Of a DNA stretch of 64,000 nucleotides, positions 25,598 through 37,411 are shown one piece after another (position 1 is the stretch's first letter; each line of letters begins with the position of its first letter). Position numbers and translations under genes: made by a program. The notes under the pieces were generated by a model. That model did not search any database. It was given only the letters and a program-made list of their open reading frames with translations, and was not told the origin of the DNA. Location: positions 83,923 through 147,922 of the forward strand of contig NZ_BAFV01000057.1 of NCBI RefSeq assembly GCF_000308515.1. Reading direction: 5' to 3'. This DNA is from Nocardia carnea NBRC 14403 (GTDB lineage: Bacteria; Actinomycetota; Actinomycetes; Mycobacteriales; Mycobacteriaceae).

Positions 25598-25753
25598 ACG
25601 AGCACAGTAGCCGTCACACCTACCGCGCGAACGGTTTCCGTGCGGCCCTGTCGCCGACCGCCGCACCCGAGGACCGGCTGCGGACAACCGGCAGCAGGGC
25701 CCGGACAGCCGGATCGGACGTGTTGCGCCCGAGCCGGTTCCGTCGCATGGGTA

Positions 25754-27049
25754 TCAGCCGAGGAGGTTCCAGTCCTCCAGGTCCTGGTACAGCGGGAAGT
25801 CCTGGGCCAGTTTCGTCACCCGGGCGCGCAGTGCGTCCAGATCGGCGCCACCGGCGAGGGCGGTGCCGATGATATCGGCGACCTCGGTGAACTCGGTATC
25901 GCCGAAACCGCGGGTGGCCAGGGCGGCGGTGCCGATACGCAGACCGGAGGTCACCATCGGGGGGCGCGGGTCGAACGGGACCGCGTTGCGGTTCACCGTG
26001 ATACCGACCTCGTGCAGCAGATCCTCACCCTGCTGGCCGTCGATATCGGAATTGCGCAGATCCACCAGGACCAGATGCACATCCGTACCGCCGGTCAGCA
26101 CGCTGACCCCGTTCTTCGCGACATCGGCCGCGGTGAGGCGTTCGGCGAGGATCTTGGCGCCGGAGATCGTGCGCTGCTGGCGTTCCGCGAACTCCGGCGT
26201 GCCCGCGATCTTGAAGGCCACGGCCTTGGCGGCGATGACATGCATGAGCGGGCCGCCCTGCTGGCCCGGGAACACCGAGCTGTTCAGCTTCTTGGCGTAA
26301 TCCTGCTTGGCCAGGATCAGACCGGACCGCGGGCCACCGAGCGTCTTGTGCACGGTCGAGGAGACGACATCGGCGTAGGGCACCGGCGACGGATGCAGCC
26401 CGGCCGCGACCAGCCCGGCGAAATGCGCCATATCCACCCACAGGTAGGCGCCGACCTCGTCGGCGATCTCCCGGAACGCCGCGAAATCCTGATGCCGCGG
26501 ATACGCCGACCAGCCGGCCACGATCACCTTCGGCCGCGATTCCCGGGCGATCGCCGCAACGTTGTCCATATCCACGCGGTGGTCCTCTTTGGACACACCG
26601 TAGGAGTGGACCTCGTACAGCTTGCCGGAGAAGTTCAGTCGCATACCGTGGGTGAGATGGCCGCCGTGCGCGAGGTCCAGGCCGAGCAGCCGGTCGCCCG
26701 GATCCATCAGCGACATCAGCACCGCGGCATTGGCCTGCGCGCCCGAATGCGGCTGCACATTCGCGAAATCCGCACCGAACAGTGCCTTCGCGCGTTCGCG
26801 GGCCATGTTCTCCACGACATCTACGTGCTCACAACCGCCGTAGTAGCGGCGGCCGGGGTACCCCTCGGCGTACTTGTTGGTGAGCACACTTCCCTGCGCC
26901 TGCAGCACCGCGCGCGGCACGAAATTCTCCGACGCGATCATCTCCAGGGTGTCGCGCTCACGGGCGAGTTCACCCGCCATCGCGGCGGCGAGCTCCGGAT
27001 CGAGCTCACCGAGAGACTGGGTATTGACAGAGGCGGTCGTCTGCGTCAC
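25754..27049 (-). CDS. glyA: Serine hydroxymethyltransferase GlyA
   Basis: PLP enzyme that converts serine and tetrahydrofolate to glycine and methylene-THF; the main one-carbon source. The 431 residues show MIASENFVPRAVLQAQGS near the start, the region HGGHLTHGMRLNFSG, the PLP-lysine motif SSTVHKTLGGPR and FPGQQGGPLMH. Length is standard. In M. tuberculosis glyA1 lies next to coaA, as it nearly does here with a DUF885 gene between. Confidence 0.97.
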   Translation of the reverse strand: MTQTTASVNTQSLGELDPELAAAMAGELARERDTLEMIASENFVPRAVLQAQGSVLTNKYAEGYPGRRYYGGCEHVDVVENMARERAKALFGADFANVQPHSGAQANAAVLMSLMDPGDRLLGLDLAHGGHLTHGMRLNFSGKLYEVHSYGVSKEDHRVDMDNVAAIARESRPKVIVAGWSAYPRHQDFAAFREIADEVGAYLWVDMAHFAGLVAAGLHPSPVPYADVVSSTVHKTLGGPRSGLILAKQDYAKKLNSSVFPGQQGGPLMHVIAAKAVAFKIAGTPEFAERQQRTISGAKILAERLTAADVAKNGVSVLTGGTDVHLVLVDLRNSDIDGQQGEDLLHEVGITVNRNAVPFDPRPPMVTSGLRIGTAALATRGFGDTEFTEVADIIGTALAGGADLDALRARVTKLAQDFPLYQDLEDWNLLG

Positions 27050-27141
27050 GGCGCCAGTCTATGTTCACGGCGGCGCCTCGGGAGGCGCGGGGTCCAGGGG
27101 CCGTCGGCGCTGTTCTCGGGCGATGCTGTCCGCAGACCGGA

Positions 27142-28383
27142 TCAGCGCAAGGACGACGGGATGAGGGGTTCGTCCAGTAGGCGGCGGAACCGGTCGGCGC
27201 GGTCGTCGGCGTCCGTGGCGCGGTCCAGCCAGCCGCCGAGCAGTTTGTAGCCCTCCACGTACGTGCTGATGTAGGCGCGCCACAGCGGGGACGACAGGAA
27301 GCGCAGCGATTGGCGGGCGCGGTCGGGTGTCGTCAACGACCAGCGTTCCAGAAAGCCGGCCACTTCGTCGGCGTCCTTGCCCTGATCGTGCAGCATGAGT
27401 GCCGCGTCCTGGCGGACACCGAGCAGCTGCGCCGAGGCCTCGGACAGGCGTTCGGCGCGCTCACCGTCGAACCGCAGGCCCAGATCCGCGTAGATCTCCT
27501 GCGCCCACTTCCCCCAGCCGGGACCGATGATCGAGCGCAGCGCCAGATCGGCGAGCCCCTCGGCCATCAAGCACTGTGGCGTGTTCACCAGGAAGATGGT
27601 CTGTTCGCCGTGCCCGGCGGCCACCAGCCCGGCTTCCTTGCGGCAGTGCTCGGTGTGATGCCCCGGGTACGCCTCGTGCGCGATGAGCTTGGGCAGTACC
27701 GCCATCTGCTGGCGCAGATCGGAGTTGATCGCGACCGTCGAACGGTAGTTACCCAGGTAGTAGTTGAACCCGGACCACGGCTTGTCCCCCACCACCTCAT
27801 AGGTGACGTGTTCGTGGTCGGGCAGCGGGTACCGCGCACGGACGAGCTCGCGCAATGCGCCGGAGAACGCATGCACACAGTCTTCGAGCCGGTCCGGTGG
27901 GATCTCGTCGGCCTTGCGGTGCGCGGCCATCCGTTCGGCGAGCGGCCCCTCGCCGCCCAGCACCTCGTCGATCTTCTGGTGCGCCTCCCGGTATTCGGCG
28001 GGATCGCCGGGAGCGATATCCACATCGAAGTACCTGGCGACCTCGTCCACGAAGCCGATCTCCTCGCCCGCGAACTTGCGCGCGGAACACTCCAGCGCCC
28101 GCAGATGCGCGTCGAGGAACGCGGTGCGCTGCGGACCCAGCCCGGCGGCCAGCAGTTCGGCGCGCAACCGCGTGGCGGTAGTGGCCAGCTTACGGGGTTC
28201 GGGCCGGGGCGCGTTCTCGACATCGCGCCGCAGCTGCGGAGCGCCGGTGTAGGCGTCGACGAATCCCTCCTCGAGCCGGTCGAATGCCAATCCGAGCCGC
28301 AGGTATTCCGTTACCACAGGATGGGCTTGCATCCATCCGACGATAGCCGCGAACGCGGTCTCGCGCGGTCCGGCCCGGCGCAT
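27142..28383 (-). CDS. DUF885 family protein (putative metallo-hydrolase)
   Basis: 413 residues. The C-terminal half has KLIAHEAYPGHHTEHCRKE, an HExxxGHH zinc-site variant seen in DUF885 proteins, then CLMAEGLADLALRS. The family is related to M3-like peptidases, but most members are untested. ATG 28383 has AGGAGG almost abutting it; ATG 28332 (MQAHPVVTEYLRLGL) is an equally plausible start and matches where similarity seems to begin. Confidence 0.85.
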   Translation of the reverse strand: MRRAGPRETAFAAIVGWMQAHPVVTEYLRLGLAFDRLEEGFVDAYTGAPQLRRDVENAPRPEPRKLATTATRLRAELLAAGLGPQRTAFLDAHLRALECSARKFAGEEIGFVDEVARYFDVDIAPGDPAEYREAHQKIDEVLGGEGPLAERMAAHRKADEIPPDRLEDCVHAFSGALRELVRARYPLPDHEHVTYEVVGDKPWSGFNYYLGNYRSTVAINSDLRQQMAVLPKLIAHEAYPGHHTEHCRKEAGLVAAGHGEQTIFLVNTPQCLMAEGLADLALRSIIGPGWGKWAQEIYADLGLRFDGERAERLSEASAQLLGVRQDAALMLHDQGKDADEVAGFLERWSLTTPDRARQSLRFLSSPLWRAYISTYVEGYKLLGGWLDRATDADDRADRFRRLLDEPLIPSSLR

Positions 28384-28598
28384 ACCTCCTCACCTGTTCG
28401 AATGACCCGGGTGCGCTGTAGTTATACCGACTTGTAATGGACCCCCTCGTCGGTCCACTCGTACCCGAGGGGCAGAATTCAGCCATGAGGGCACAGCCAG
28501 AGCGCCGGACCGACCGCACCAGAGGTCACCGAGAGCACGGCATCTCACAGGTACGGCACCGTGAATACGAGTGTCCGGCAGAGTGGAGCGCTGAGTAG

Positions 28599-29531
28599 AT
28601 GGCCAAGGCGAGCGAGCCCAGTCCCTATGTGGAATTCGACCGGAAGCAATGGCGCGAACTGCGCAAATCGACTCCGCTGGTACTCACCGAAGAAGAATTG
28701 ATCGGGCTGCGGGGCCTGGGCGAGCAGATCGATCTGGAAGAGGTCGCGGAGGTCTATCTGCCGCTCGCGCGACTCATCCACCTGCAGGTTGCCGCGAAAC
28801 AACGACTGTTCGCCGCCACCGCCACCTTCCTCGGCGAAGCACATCCCGATAAACAGGTGCCGTTCGTGATCGGGGTCGCCGGTAGTGTCGCCGTCGGTAA
28901 ATCCACCACCGCTCGTGTTCTGCAGGCACTGCTGTCCCGCTGGGATCACCATCCGCGGGTCGATCTGGTGACCACCGACGGGTTCCTCTACCCCACGGCC
29001 GAACTCACCCGCCGCGGCGTCATGCACCGCAAGGGTTTCCCGGAAAGCTATGACCGGCGCAAACTGCTGCGTTTCGTCACCGAGGTGAAATCGGGCGCCG
29101 AAGAGGTGTGCGCGCCGGTGTATTCACATATTTCCTACGATATCGTTCCCGGCGAATTCCATTGTGTCCGGCAACCCGACATCCTGATCGTCGAGGGCTT
29201 GAACGTCCTGCAAACCGGTCCGCGCCTCATGGTTTCGGATCTGTTCGATTTCTCGATCTACGTGGACGCCCGGATCGAGGATATCGAGAACTGGTACGTA
29301 CGCCGATTCCTGAGCTTGCGCGCCACCGGATTCGCCGATCCCAAGGCCCATTTCCACCATTACGCGAAATTCACCGATTCCGAGGCGACCGCGGCCGCCA
29401 AAGACATCTGGAATTCGACCAACCGCCCGAACCTCGTGGACAACATCCTCCCGACCCGCCCGCGCGCCACCCTGGTCCTGCGCAAGGATTCCGACCACAG
29501 CATCAACCGCCTGCGCCTCCGGAAGCTCTAG
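28599..29531 (+). CDS. coaA: Type I pantothenate kinase CoaA
   Basis: First committed enzyme of CoA synthesis; phosphorylates pantothenate with ATP. 310 residues with Walker A GVAGSVAVGKSTTARVLQAL, VDLVTTDGFLYPTAEL, HRKGFPESYD, and the C-terminal NLVDNILPTRPRATLVLRK typical of the bacterial type I enzyme. The stop is 6 bp from that of the convergent prenyl synthase gene. Confidence 0.97.
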   Translation: MAKASEPSPYVEFDRKQWRELRKSTPLVLTEEELIGLRGLGEQIDLEEVAEVYLPLARLIHLQVAAKQRLFAATATFLGEAHPDKQVPFVIGVAGSVAVGKSTTARVLQALLSRWDHHPRVDLVTTDGFLYPTAELTRRGVMHRKGFPESYDRRKLLRFVTEVKSGAEEVCAPVYSHISYDIVPGEFHCVRQPDILIVEGLNVLQTGPRLMVSDLFDFSIYVDARIEDIENWYVRRFLSLRATGFADPKAHFHHYAKFTDSEATAAAKDIWNSTNRPNLVDNILPTRPRATLVLRKDSDHSINRLRLRKL

Positions 29532-29537
29532 CTCACG

Positions 29538-30317
29538 TCATGTTCCGTAGCGGCGGTGGCGGGCCGCGTAGTCGCGGAGGGCGCGCAGGAAGTCCACGCG
29601 CCGGAATTCGGGCCAGTAGACCTCGGTGAACCAGATTTCGGAGTAGGCGCTCTGCCAGAGCAGGAAGCCGGAGAGCCGTTGTTCGCCGGAGGTGCGGATC
29701 ACCAGGTCCGGATCGGGCTGGCCGGAGGTGTAGAGGTGCTGACCGATGGCGTTGACCGTGATCGACTGGACCAGATCTTCACCGGTCTCGCCCGCGGCGA
29801 TCTCCTGGCGGACCAACTGGCGGACGGCGTCGGCGATCTCCTGGCGGCCGCCGTAGCCGATGGCGACATTGACGTGGGTACCGGTGCGTTCCCGGGTGCG
29901 TTCGGTCGCGGTACGCATCCGTTTGGCGACCAGGTCGGGTAGCCCGTCGAGGGTACCGACGATCCGTACCCGCCAGTTCTGCTCGGGGGCAGCCAGTTCC
30001 TCGACCACGTCGGTGATGACCTCGAACAGTGTTTCCAGTTCTTCCTGACCGCGGTGCAGGTTCTCGGTGGAGAGCAGGTAGACGGTGACCAGCTCGATTC
30101 CCTCGGCTTGACACCAGCTGACCAGTTCGGCGACCTTGAGGGCACCGACCCGGTGCCCATGGGTGATATCGGTGAACCCGTTCTCCCGGGCCCAGCGGCG
30201 ATTGCCGTCACACACCACGGCGACGTGGCGCGGATGCTGTTTATCTGCAAGCTTCTTGGCCAGACGGGCCTCGTAGATGCGATAGGGAAAGCCCCGCAGC
30301 CGACTCGGAAATTCCAC
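29538..30317 (-). CDS. uppS: Short-chain (Z)-isoprenyl diphosphate synthase (UppS family, Rv1086-like)
   Basis: 259-residue cis-prenyltransferase. The signature begins HVAVVCDGNRRWARENG (Asp for Mg-diphosphate); GHRVGALKVAELVSWC, VYLLSTENLHR and the C-terminal DLVIRTSGEQRLSGFLLWQ with YSEIWFTEVYWPEF complete the family set. In M. tuberculosis Rv1086 makes omega,E,Z-farnesyl diphosphate feeding decaprenyl phosphate for cell-wall arabinogalactan; the position beside trhA and coaA supports this subtype over the long-chain enzyme (inference). Confidence 0.93.
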   Translation of the reverse strand: MEFPSRLRGFPYRIYEARLAKKLADKQHPRHVAVVCDGNRRWARENGFTDITHGHRVGALKVAELVSWCQAEGIELVTVYLLSTENLHRGQEELETLFEVITDVVEELAAPEQNWRVRIVGTLDGLPDLVAKRMRTATERTRERTGTHVNVAIGYGGRQEIADAVRQLVRQEIAAGETGEDLVQSITVNAIGQHLYTSGQPDPDLVIRTSGEQRLSGFLLWQSAYSEIWFTEVYWPEFRRVDFLRALRDYAARHRRYGT

Positions 30318-30427
30318 GACGACCTACAGTACGCCTGTTCCGGGTTTCATCCGCATTCGCCGCCGAACGTGGGGTGGGCCACAGTGGCCCGCGTTCGCGG
30401 CGAACCCGGTACAGTGACAAACGAAGC

Positions 30428-30447
30428 AACCTACGCTGCCGTAGGTT
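30428..30447. promoter_or_regulatory. Palindromic operator between uppS and trhA
   Basis: Perfect inverted repeat AACCTACG - CTGC - CGTAGGTT, length and symmetry like a TetR-type site. It is 105 bp before trhA and 111 bp before uppS, in the divergent promoter region. The regulator is not identifiable from the window. Confidence 0.6.
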
Positions 30448-30551
30448 ACTGGCGAGTCAATGACTGCCCGGCGGTTCGGCGACGAACCATCGGGGCCGCC
30501 GACGACAGTCCGAACCGACACCGCGACGTCCCCGCCGATCCAGGAGGTTCC

Positions 30552-31268
30552 GTGTTCGACCCGGCAGACCCGAGATCCGTCACCGATGACGACGACCCGG
30601 TGCCCAACCCCGCCGAATCCCTGGTCGCGCTTGCCAAACCCCGGATGCGCGGCTGGATCCACACCTGGGCCACCGGAATCGCCGCCATCGCGGTGATCGC
30701 GCTGGTCGCCGCCGCCACGACCGTTTCGGCCACCGCCGTCGTCGCGACCACCGTCTACGGGCTCACCATCTGCGCACTGTTCGGAATCAGCGCCACCTAC
30801 CACCGGATCACCTGGACCACCGTGCGGGCGCGGGTCCGGATGAAACGCGCCGATCATTCGATGATCTTCCTTTTCATCGCCGGCACCTATACCCCGTTCG
30901 CTCTGCTCGGTCTGCCGACCTCGACCGGCCGGGTACTGCTGGCGGTGGTGTGGTCGGGGGCGCTGGCCGGGGTCGCACTGAAGATGCTGTGGCCACACGC
31001 CCCGCCCTGGGTCGGAGTACCGCTGTACCTGCTGCTCGGCTGGGCCGTCGTACCGGTGGGCGGGGAACTCTACCGGTCGGTCGGGCCGGCGGCGGTGCTG
31101 CTGCTCGTGGCCGGCGGGCTCGCCTACAGCATCGGCGCGGTGCTCTACGCGACCAAGTGGCCGAATCCGTGGCCCACCACTTTCGGCCACCACGAGTTCT
31201 TCCACGCCGCGACCGTGTTCGCCGCGCTGTGCCACTACATAGCGATATGGCTGGTGCTGCTGGATTGA
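30552..31268 (+). CDS. trhA: Hemolysin III / PAQR family membrane protein TrhA
   Basis: 238-residue seven-helix protein of the PAQR superfamily. Family metal-ligand motifs are visible: SATYHR, KRADHSMIFLFIAGTYTPF and the C-terminal FGHHEFFHAATVFAALCHY with histidines. Bacterial members influence membrane energetics and fluidity. GTG 30552 has AGGAGG at 30542-30547, so the long upstream frame is rejected. It is divergent from uppS with a palindrome in the spacer. Confidence 0.92.
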   Translation: MFDPADPRSVTDDDDPVPNPAESLVALAKPRMRGWIHTWATGIAAIAVIALVAAATTVSATAVVATTVYGLTICALFGISATYHRITWTTVRARVRMKRADHSMIFLFIAGTYTPFALLGLPTSTGRVLLAVVWSGALAGVALKMLWPHAPPWVGVPLYLLLGWAVVPVGGELYRSVGPAAVLLLVAGGLAYSIGAVLYATKWPNPWPTTFGHHEFFHAATVFAALCHYIAIWLVLLD

Positions 31269-31398
31269 CCGGCCGCGGCCCGGCGCGGGATCGCAACCGA
31301 TAGTTCGGAATATGCCCGGCTGTGTCGATTAGGCTGCTGATTCGTGTCCTTCGATACCGGCCGCTGCGGCGACCGCGGCCGCCGCGGGTAGTCCGGCG

Positions 31399-32925
31399 AT
31401 GAGCGACGGCAATACGGTCCGGCGCCGGACCGGCACGATCTCCCGGCTGATGTTGTGGAGCGTCCGTGCCCGCGGGGGCCTGTCGCTGATGGTCATCGCC
31501 GCGCATTTCGCCGGTCTCGCCGTGATCGTCACCCAACTCTGGCTCATCGGATTCCCGAGTCGTGTGGGCGCCGACCAATTGGGCGGGCTGGCCGCCGTCA
31601 CCGTCTACCCGGCCCTGGCGATCCTGGCAGGGATCGGTTTGGCCATCCGCGACCGGGTGGCCTATTTCGGCTGGCTCGACCAATCACGCAAACCCACACC
31701 GAACGAGGCGCGGCGCCTCCTGCACCTGCCCATCGCGGTATCGATGCGGGCGATCGCCATGTGGACCCCCGGAGTGGTGATCTCGGCGGTGCTGCTGGCC
31801 CGGCTCACCGAGGAGAACGATTTCGTCGTCCTGCTCGCCATGTTCACCATCGGCGGGCTCGAATCGGCCGGCCTGACCTATCTCGTCGTCGACCGGGTGA
31901 TCCGGCCCGTGGTGCCCATCGTCGCCGGCGTCCTCGGCGCGACCATGCACTGGAGTTCCTCGGTGTTCGTCCGGGTCGCGCTGGCCTGGGCGGTCTCCGG
32001 CGCGATGCCGCTGAGCGCGTTGATCGTGGTGCTGGCGGATCCCTCCTCCACCCAGGAACACCGGATCCGCACCGGTATCTATCTCGCGGCGATCAGCCTG
32101 GCAGTCGGCGTGGGCGCCACCTGGGCGCTGGCCCGGGCCGTGGCCACCCCGCTACGCACCCTGCGGATCGCAGTGGACCGCATCACCCAGGGCGACCTGG
32201 ACGTGCGGGTGCCGGTGGGCAGTGCCAGCGAGATCGGGCGGCTGGAACATTCCGTCAACGAGATGTCGGCGAATCTGCGGGAGCGGCTGCGGCTGCGCGA
32301 TGTGTTCGACCGGCATGTCGGCGAAGAGGTCGCCGAACGCGCCCTGGCCGGCGGCGTCGACCTGACCGGCGATGTGCGGGAGGTGACAGCACTGTTCGTG
32401 GATGTCACCGGATCGGTGGCGATTTCCACCGGACTGCCGCCGCAGGAATTCGTCGCCAAACTCAATCGGCTGATGGCGACCGTGGTCGCGGCCACCGAGG
32501 AGAACGACGGGCTGGTCAACAAGTTCGAAGGCGATGCCGCGCTGTGTATTTTCGGCGCACCGATCGCCCTGGCGGACAACGCGACCCCCGCGCTGCGCGC
32601 GGCCCGCCGGATCCGGGACGAGATCGCGGCGGCCGGGGAACTCGATATCGGCATCGGGGTCGCCCGGGGCCGGGTGTTCGCCGGCGACCTCGGCACCGAC
32701 ACACGTCGCGAATACACCGTGATCGGCGACGCGGTGAACGCCGCCGCCCGGCTCACCACCCGCGCCAAGGAGGTGCCGCGGCGCATCCTGGTATCGCAGA
32801 GCGTTGTCGATGCCGCCGCGGCGGACGAGCGGGAGCAGTGGGTGAAACACGGTGCCGTAGCTCTCCGCGGTATCACCGAACCCACCTCCTCGTGGACCGA
32901 CCGCGAACCCGAGCCCACACCGTAG
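31399..32925 (+). CDS. Membrane-bound class III adenylate/guanylate cyclase
   Basis: 508 residues in the Rv1318c-Rv1320c layout: about six membrane helices (25-245), a HAMP linker (about 248-300; ARAVATPLRTLRIAVDRITQ) and a cyclase domain (about 325-495). Catalytic residues appear intact: metal Asp in TALFVDVTGS, Lys-Asp in NKFEGDAALCIFGAP, and the GDAVNAAARLTTRAK element with transition-state Asn and Arg. It is expected to make cAMP in response to a membrane or lipid cue. Confidence 0.92.
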   Translation: MSDGNTVRRRTGTISRLMLWSVRARGGLSLMVIAAHFAGLAVIVTQLWLIGFPSRVGADQLGGLAAVTVYPALAILAGIGLAIRDRVAYFGWLDQSRKPTPNEARRLLHLPIAVSMRAIAMWTPGVVISAVLLARLTEENDFVVLLAMFTIGGLESAGLTYLVVDRVIRPVVPIVAGVLGATMHWSSSVFVRVALAWAVSGAMPLSALIVVLADPSSTQEHRIRTGIYLAAISLAVGVGATWALARAVATPLRTLRIAVDRITQGDLDVRVPVGSASEIGRLEHSVNEMSANLRERLRLRDVFDRHVGEEVAERALAGGVDLTGDVREVTALFVDVTGSVAISTGLPPQEFVAKLNRLMATVVAATEENDGLVNKFEGDAALCIFGAPIALADNATPALRAARRIRDEIAAAGELDIGIGVARGRVFAGDLGTDTRREYTVIGDAVNAAARLTTRAKEVPRRILVSQSVVDAAAADEREQWVKHGAVALRGITEPTSSWTDREPEPTP

Positions 32926-32976
32926 GAACCGGCCTCGAGCCGTCTTGCGGTACGACGCCGCGGGGAGGTCCGCCGA

Positions 32977-35058
<2,082 letters not shown>

Positions 35059-35184
35059 ACATCCCAGCCTGCCACACCCGGCCGGCCGGATCGCGCCGGC
35101 CGCCAACTCAGCCACTGTCCCGTTCGACGGGATGGGGACGGATATCTTCCGACCGACCGTGCGGCGGGGTTTTCATCGGATTCT

Positions 35185-35516
35185 TTGGATGATGAAGGAA
35201 CGCCGCTGTGGATCAGCGGGCTGGCGAACGAGGATCCGAATCACAGTGTGCACGTGGTTCGGGGGCTCGATCCCGCCGCGGCACTGGAGACGCTGGGGGC
35301 CAAGCCGCGGCTGTTTCGGCCATGGGAACTGCCGGATGAGCTGGCATGGCTGTCGCCGGAGGCCGTCGGAATCGAGCCGCACTACTCTGCGATTCTGCTG
35401 GCGGGGCAGGTCGGCGAGTGGACATTCGTCTATGACAATTTCGGAGCCACCACAACGTCTGGATCGACGTCGACGACCTGCGTCGAATTCCGTTACTGGT
35501 CACTTCCTTCGGCTGA
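35185..35516 (+). pseudogene. DUF6461-like protein, apparently frameshifted
   Basis: The frame beginning near 35185 encodes NHSVHVVRGLDPAAALETLGA, a DUF6461-like opening, then AILLAGQVGEWTFVYDNFG. After about 35450 this frame becomes low-complexity Ser/Thr and runs on to 35724, overlapping the convergent NmrA gene. Another frame there encodes SHHNVWIDVDDLRRIPLLVTSFG and stops at 35516, before that gene. A one-base deletion (or two-base insertion) near 35450-35460 best explains this. The start is unclear; TTG 35185 is the first possible codon. Confidence 0.5.
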
Positions 35517-35634
35517 ACCGGATCCACAGCTGCCGTTCGGATTCGTACCGACTGAATCGACAGCGGCCGTGGCGATTTCACCCCCGGGCTCGCAATCGGC
35601 TTCGGCTGCGACCGATGCTCGGTTGTCGGAAGAT

Positions 35635-36525
35635 CTACGAGCGAACCGCATCCGAGCCGCCGCGGGCCTGCGTACCGAACCAGGTCCGGTGTTCTTCCGC
35701 CCAAGACCTGTAGGTCATCGGTGACCGGCCGGTGACCGAGTACACATCGGAAGTGACCGTGTCGTTGCGTCCCGACCGGGCGTAGGACAGTCCGTTCACC
35801 ATGATTCGGACGGCAGCGTTCGTCATACCGGAACCGGCGAGTTGCGCACGGATCGTGCCGGGATCGATATCGGTGTGGGTCACGGTGCGGCCGAGTACCT
35901 CGCCGAGAATCGTCACCTGCTCCGGTACCGACAACGACTCGGGACCGGTCAATGTGTAGACCCGGCCGGTATGGCCGTCGGCGGTCAGGGCCGTCGCGGC
36001 CACCGACGCGATATCGCGTGGATGAATCACGCCCTGTCTGCCCGCTCCGGTCAGGTTGGCGACGGGCCGGCCGTGCCGGATCGCGTCCGCCCACGACAGC
36101 GTATTGGACGCGAATACGCTGGGGCGCAGGATGGTCCATTCCACGTCTCCATCGCGTAGCACGCGTTCGCCGTCGGCATGCTGACTTCCGATCACTTCTC
36201 CTTCCGGGGTTACCGCACCGGTTCCGATGGCCGACAACTTCACAATCCGCTCGACACCGGCCTGGCGAGCCGCGGTGACGAAGACGGCATCGTGGTCGCC
36301 GTTGGGTGTGGACGGCGCCGTCAGCAGGAAGGCCGCCGAGACCCCGGCCAAGGCGCCGGGCAGGGAAGCGGGCGCGTCGAAATCGCCGCGCATCACTTCC
36401 ACGGCCGGTGGAACAACCGCCGCAGCCGGGTTGCGGACCATGGCCCGGACCGGCTCATCACCAGCACTGAGCAGTTCGAGCAAAGGGCGGCCGACGGTCC
36501 CCGTGGCTCCGGTGACAAGAATCAT
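35635..36525 (-). CDS. NAD(P)H-binding NmrA-type SDR protein
   Basis: 296 residues from ATG 36525. It opens with the Rossmann motif ILVTGATGTVGRPLLELL; VRAMVRNP, IVKLSAIGTG and WTILRPSVFASN follow; the C-terminus lacks the classical YxxxK, as in atypical SDRs. Members act as NAD(P)H quinone reductases or redox sensors. It is divergent from an AraC regulator 84 bp away, a common pairing in actinobacteria. Confidence 0.88.
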   Translation of the reverse strand: MILVTGATGTVGRPLLELLSAGDEPVRAMVRNPAAAVVPPAVEVMRGDFDAPASLPGALAGVSAAFLLTAPSTPNGDHDAVFVTAARQAGVERIVKLSAIGTGAVTPEGEVIGSQHADGERVLRDGDVEWTILRPSVFASNTLSWADAIRHGRPVANLTGAGRQGVIHPRDIASVAATALTADGHTGRVYTLTGPESLSVPEQVTILGEVLGRTVTHTDIDPGTIRAQLAGSGMTNAAVRIMVNGLSYARSGRNDTVTSDVYSVTGRSPMTYRSWAEEHRTWFGTQARGGSDAVRS

Positions 36526-36609
36526 GACGCCACTGTGCTGTGCCGACCCACTCCGTGTATTGGAAGTTTCGGCGGTGCCGGCAGCAGAAATGACAATTAC
36601 CGTGGGCAT

Positions 36610-37371
36610 GTGAGCAGCGCCCGGTATATCGATGTCGCGACTCTGCGGGCCGACGGGAGCGGGATCCATATCCATCCGCCGGAAGTGGCCGCGACCGTCA
36701 TGGTCCGCCGGATCGCCGGGGGCCGCGCCGATATCGTCGTGCTCGGCCCACGGACAGCCGCTGTCTACGATCGCACCGAACCGGATGTGCCGCCGTGCGC
36801 GGTGGCCCGTATTCGCCCGGGCCGCCTCCGGGGGCTGCTGGGCGGGCTGTCGGCGGCCGATCTGGTGGATCGCGTGGTGCCGCTGACAGAGCTGTGGGGA
36901 ACGCGGGGCGCCGAACTCGCCCGAGAGCTCGGCGCGATGCAGGCAGATCCGTCGGCCGTGATCCTGCGTCTGCACGATGCGCTGGCCGACGGACTCGACG
37001 ACGACTTCTCCCGGTATCGGGAACTGCTCGACCACGCGCACCATGCGCTCGCGGAAGCCGGTGGCCAGGCGAACATGGCGGTACTTTCCCGGAGCCTCGG
37101 TATCAGTGAACGTCATCTGCGAACCGTGTTCACCACCGAGATCGGTTTATCGCCCAAGCTGTTCGCCCGCCTGCTGCGGGTACGCCGGGTCGCCGATCTG
37201 GTCCGGGACGGTGGCCTGGCGCGACTGGCCGGGGCAGCCGGATACTACGACCAAGCTCATATGACCACCGAGTTCCGGCGTGTGATGGGTGTCCCACCCG
37301 GTGCCTACGCAGCCGGCCGGTTTCCGCCGCCCCGGGTATGCCGAAGGCCGGCGCGAGGCGTGGCCCGATAG
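36610..37371 (+). CDS. AraC-family transcriptional regulator
   Basis: 253 residues from GTG 36610. The C-terminal AraC/XylS DNA-binding region (about 155-245) shows VLSRSLGISERHLRTVF with LSPKLFARLLRVRR and a second helix-turn-helix LAGAAGYYDQAHMTTEFRRVMGVPPGAY. The N-terminal effector part (DUF6597-like in pattern: GGRADIVVLGP) is short. It probably controls the divergent NmrA-type gene (inference from context). Confidence 0.88.
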   Translation: MSSARYIDVATLRADGSGIHIHPPEVAATVMVRRIAGGRADIVVLGPRTAAVYDRTEPDVPPCAVARIRPGRLRGLLGGLSAADLVDRVVPLTELWGTRGAELARELGAMQADPSAVILRLHDALADGLDDDFSRYRELLDHAHHALAEAGGQANMAVLSRSLGISERHLRTVFTTEIGLSPKLFARLLRVRRVADLVRDGGLARLAGAAGYYDQAHMTTEFRRVMGVPPGAYAAGRFPPPRVCRRPARGVAR

Positions 37372-37411
37372 CGTGGATCCGCACCGGCCACGGCGAGCAC
37401 GAAGCTCTCCG

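Noticed and set aside
25427..27250. 607-codon open frame on the plus strand antisense to glyA
   Set aside because: Arises from the GC-rich codon pattern of glyA; no domain, start context or composition of a protein, while glyA itself is unmistakable.
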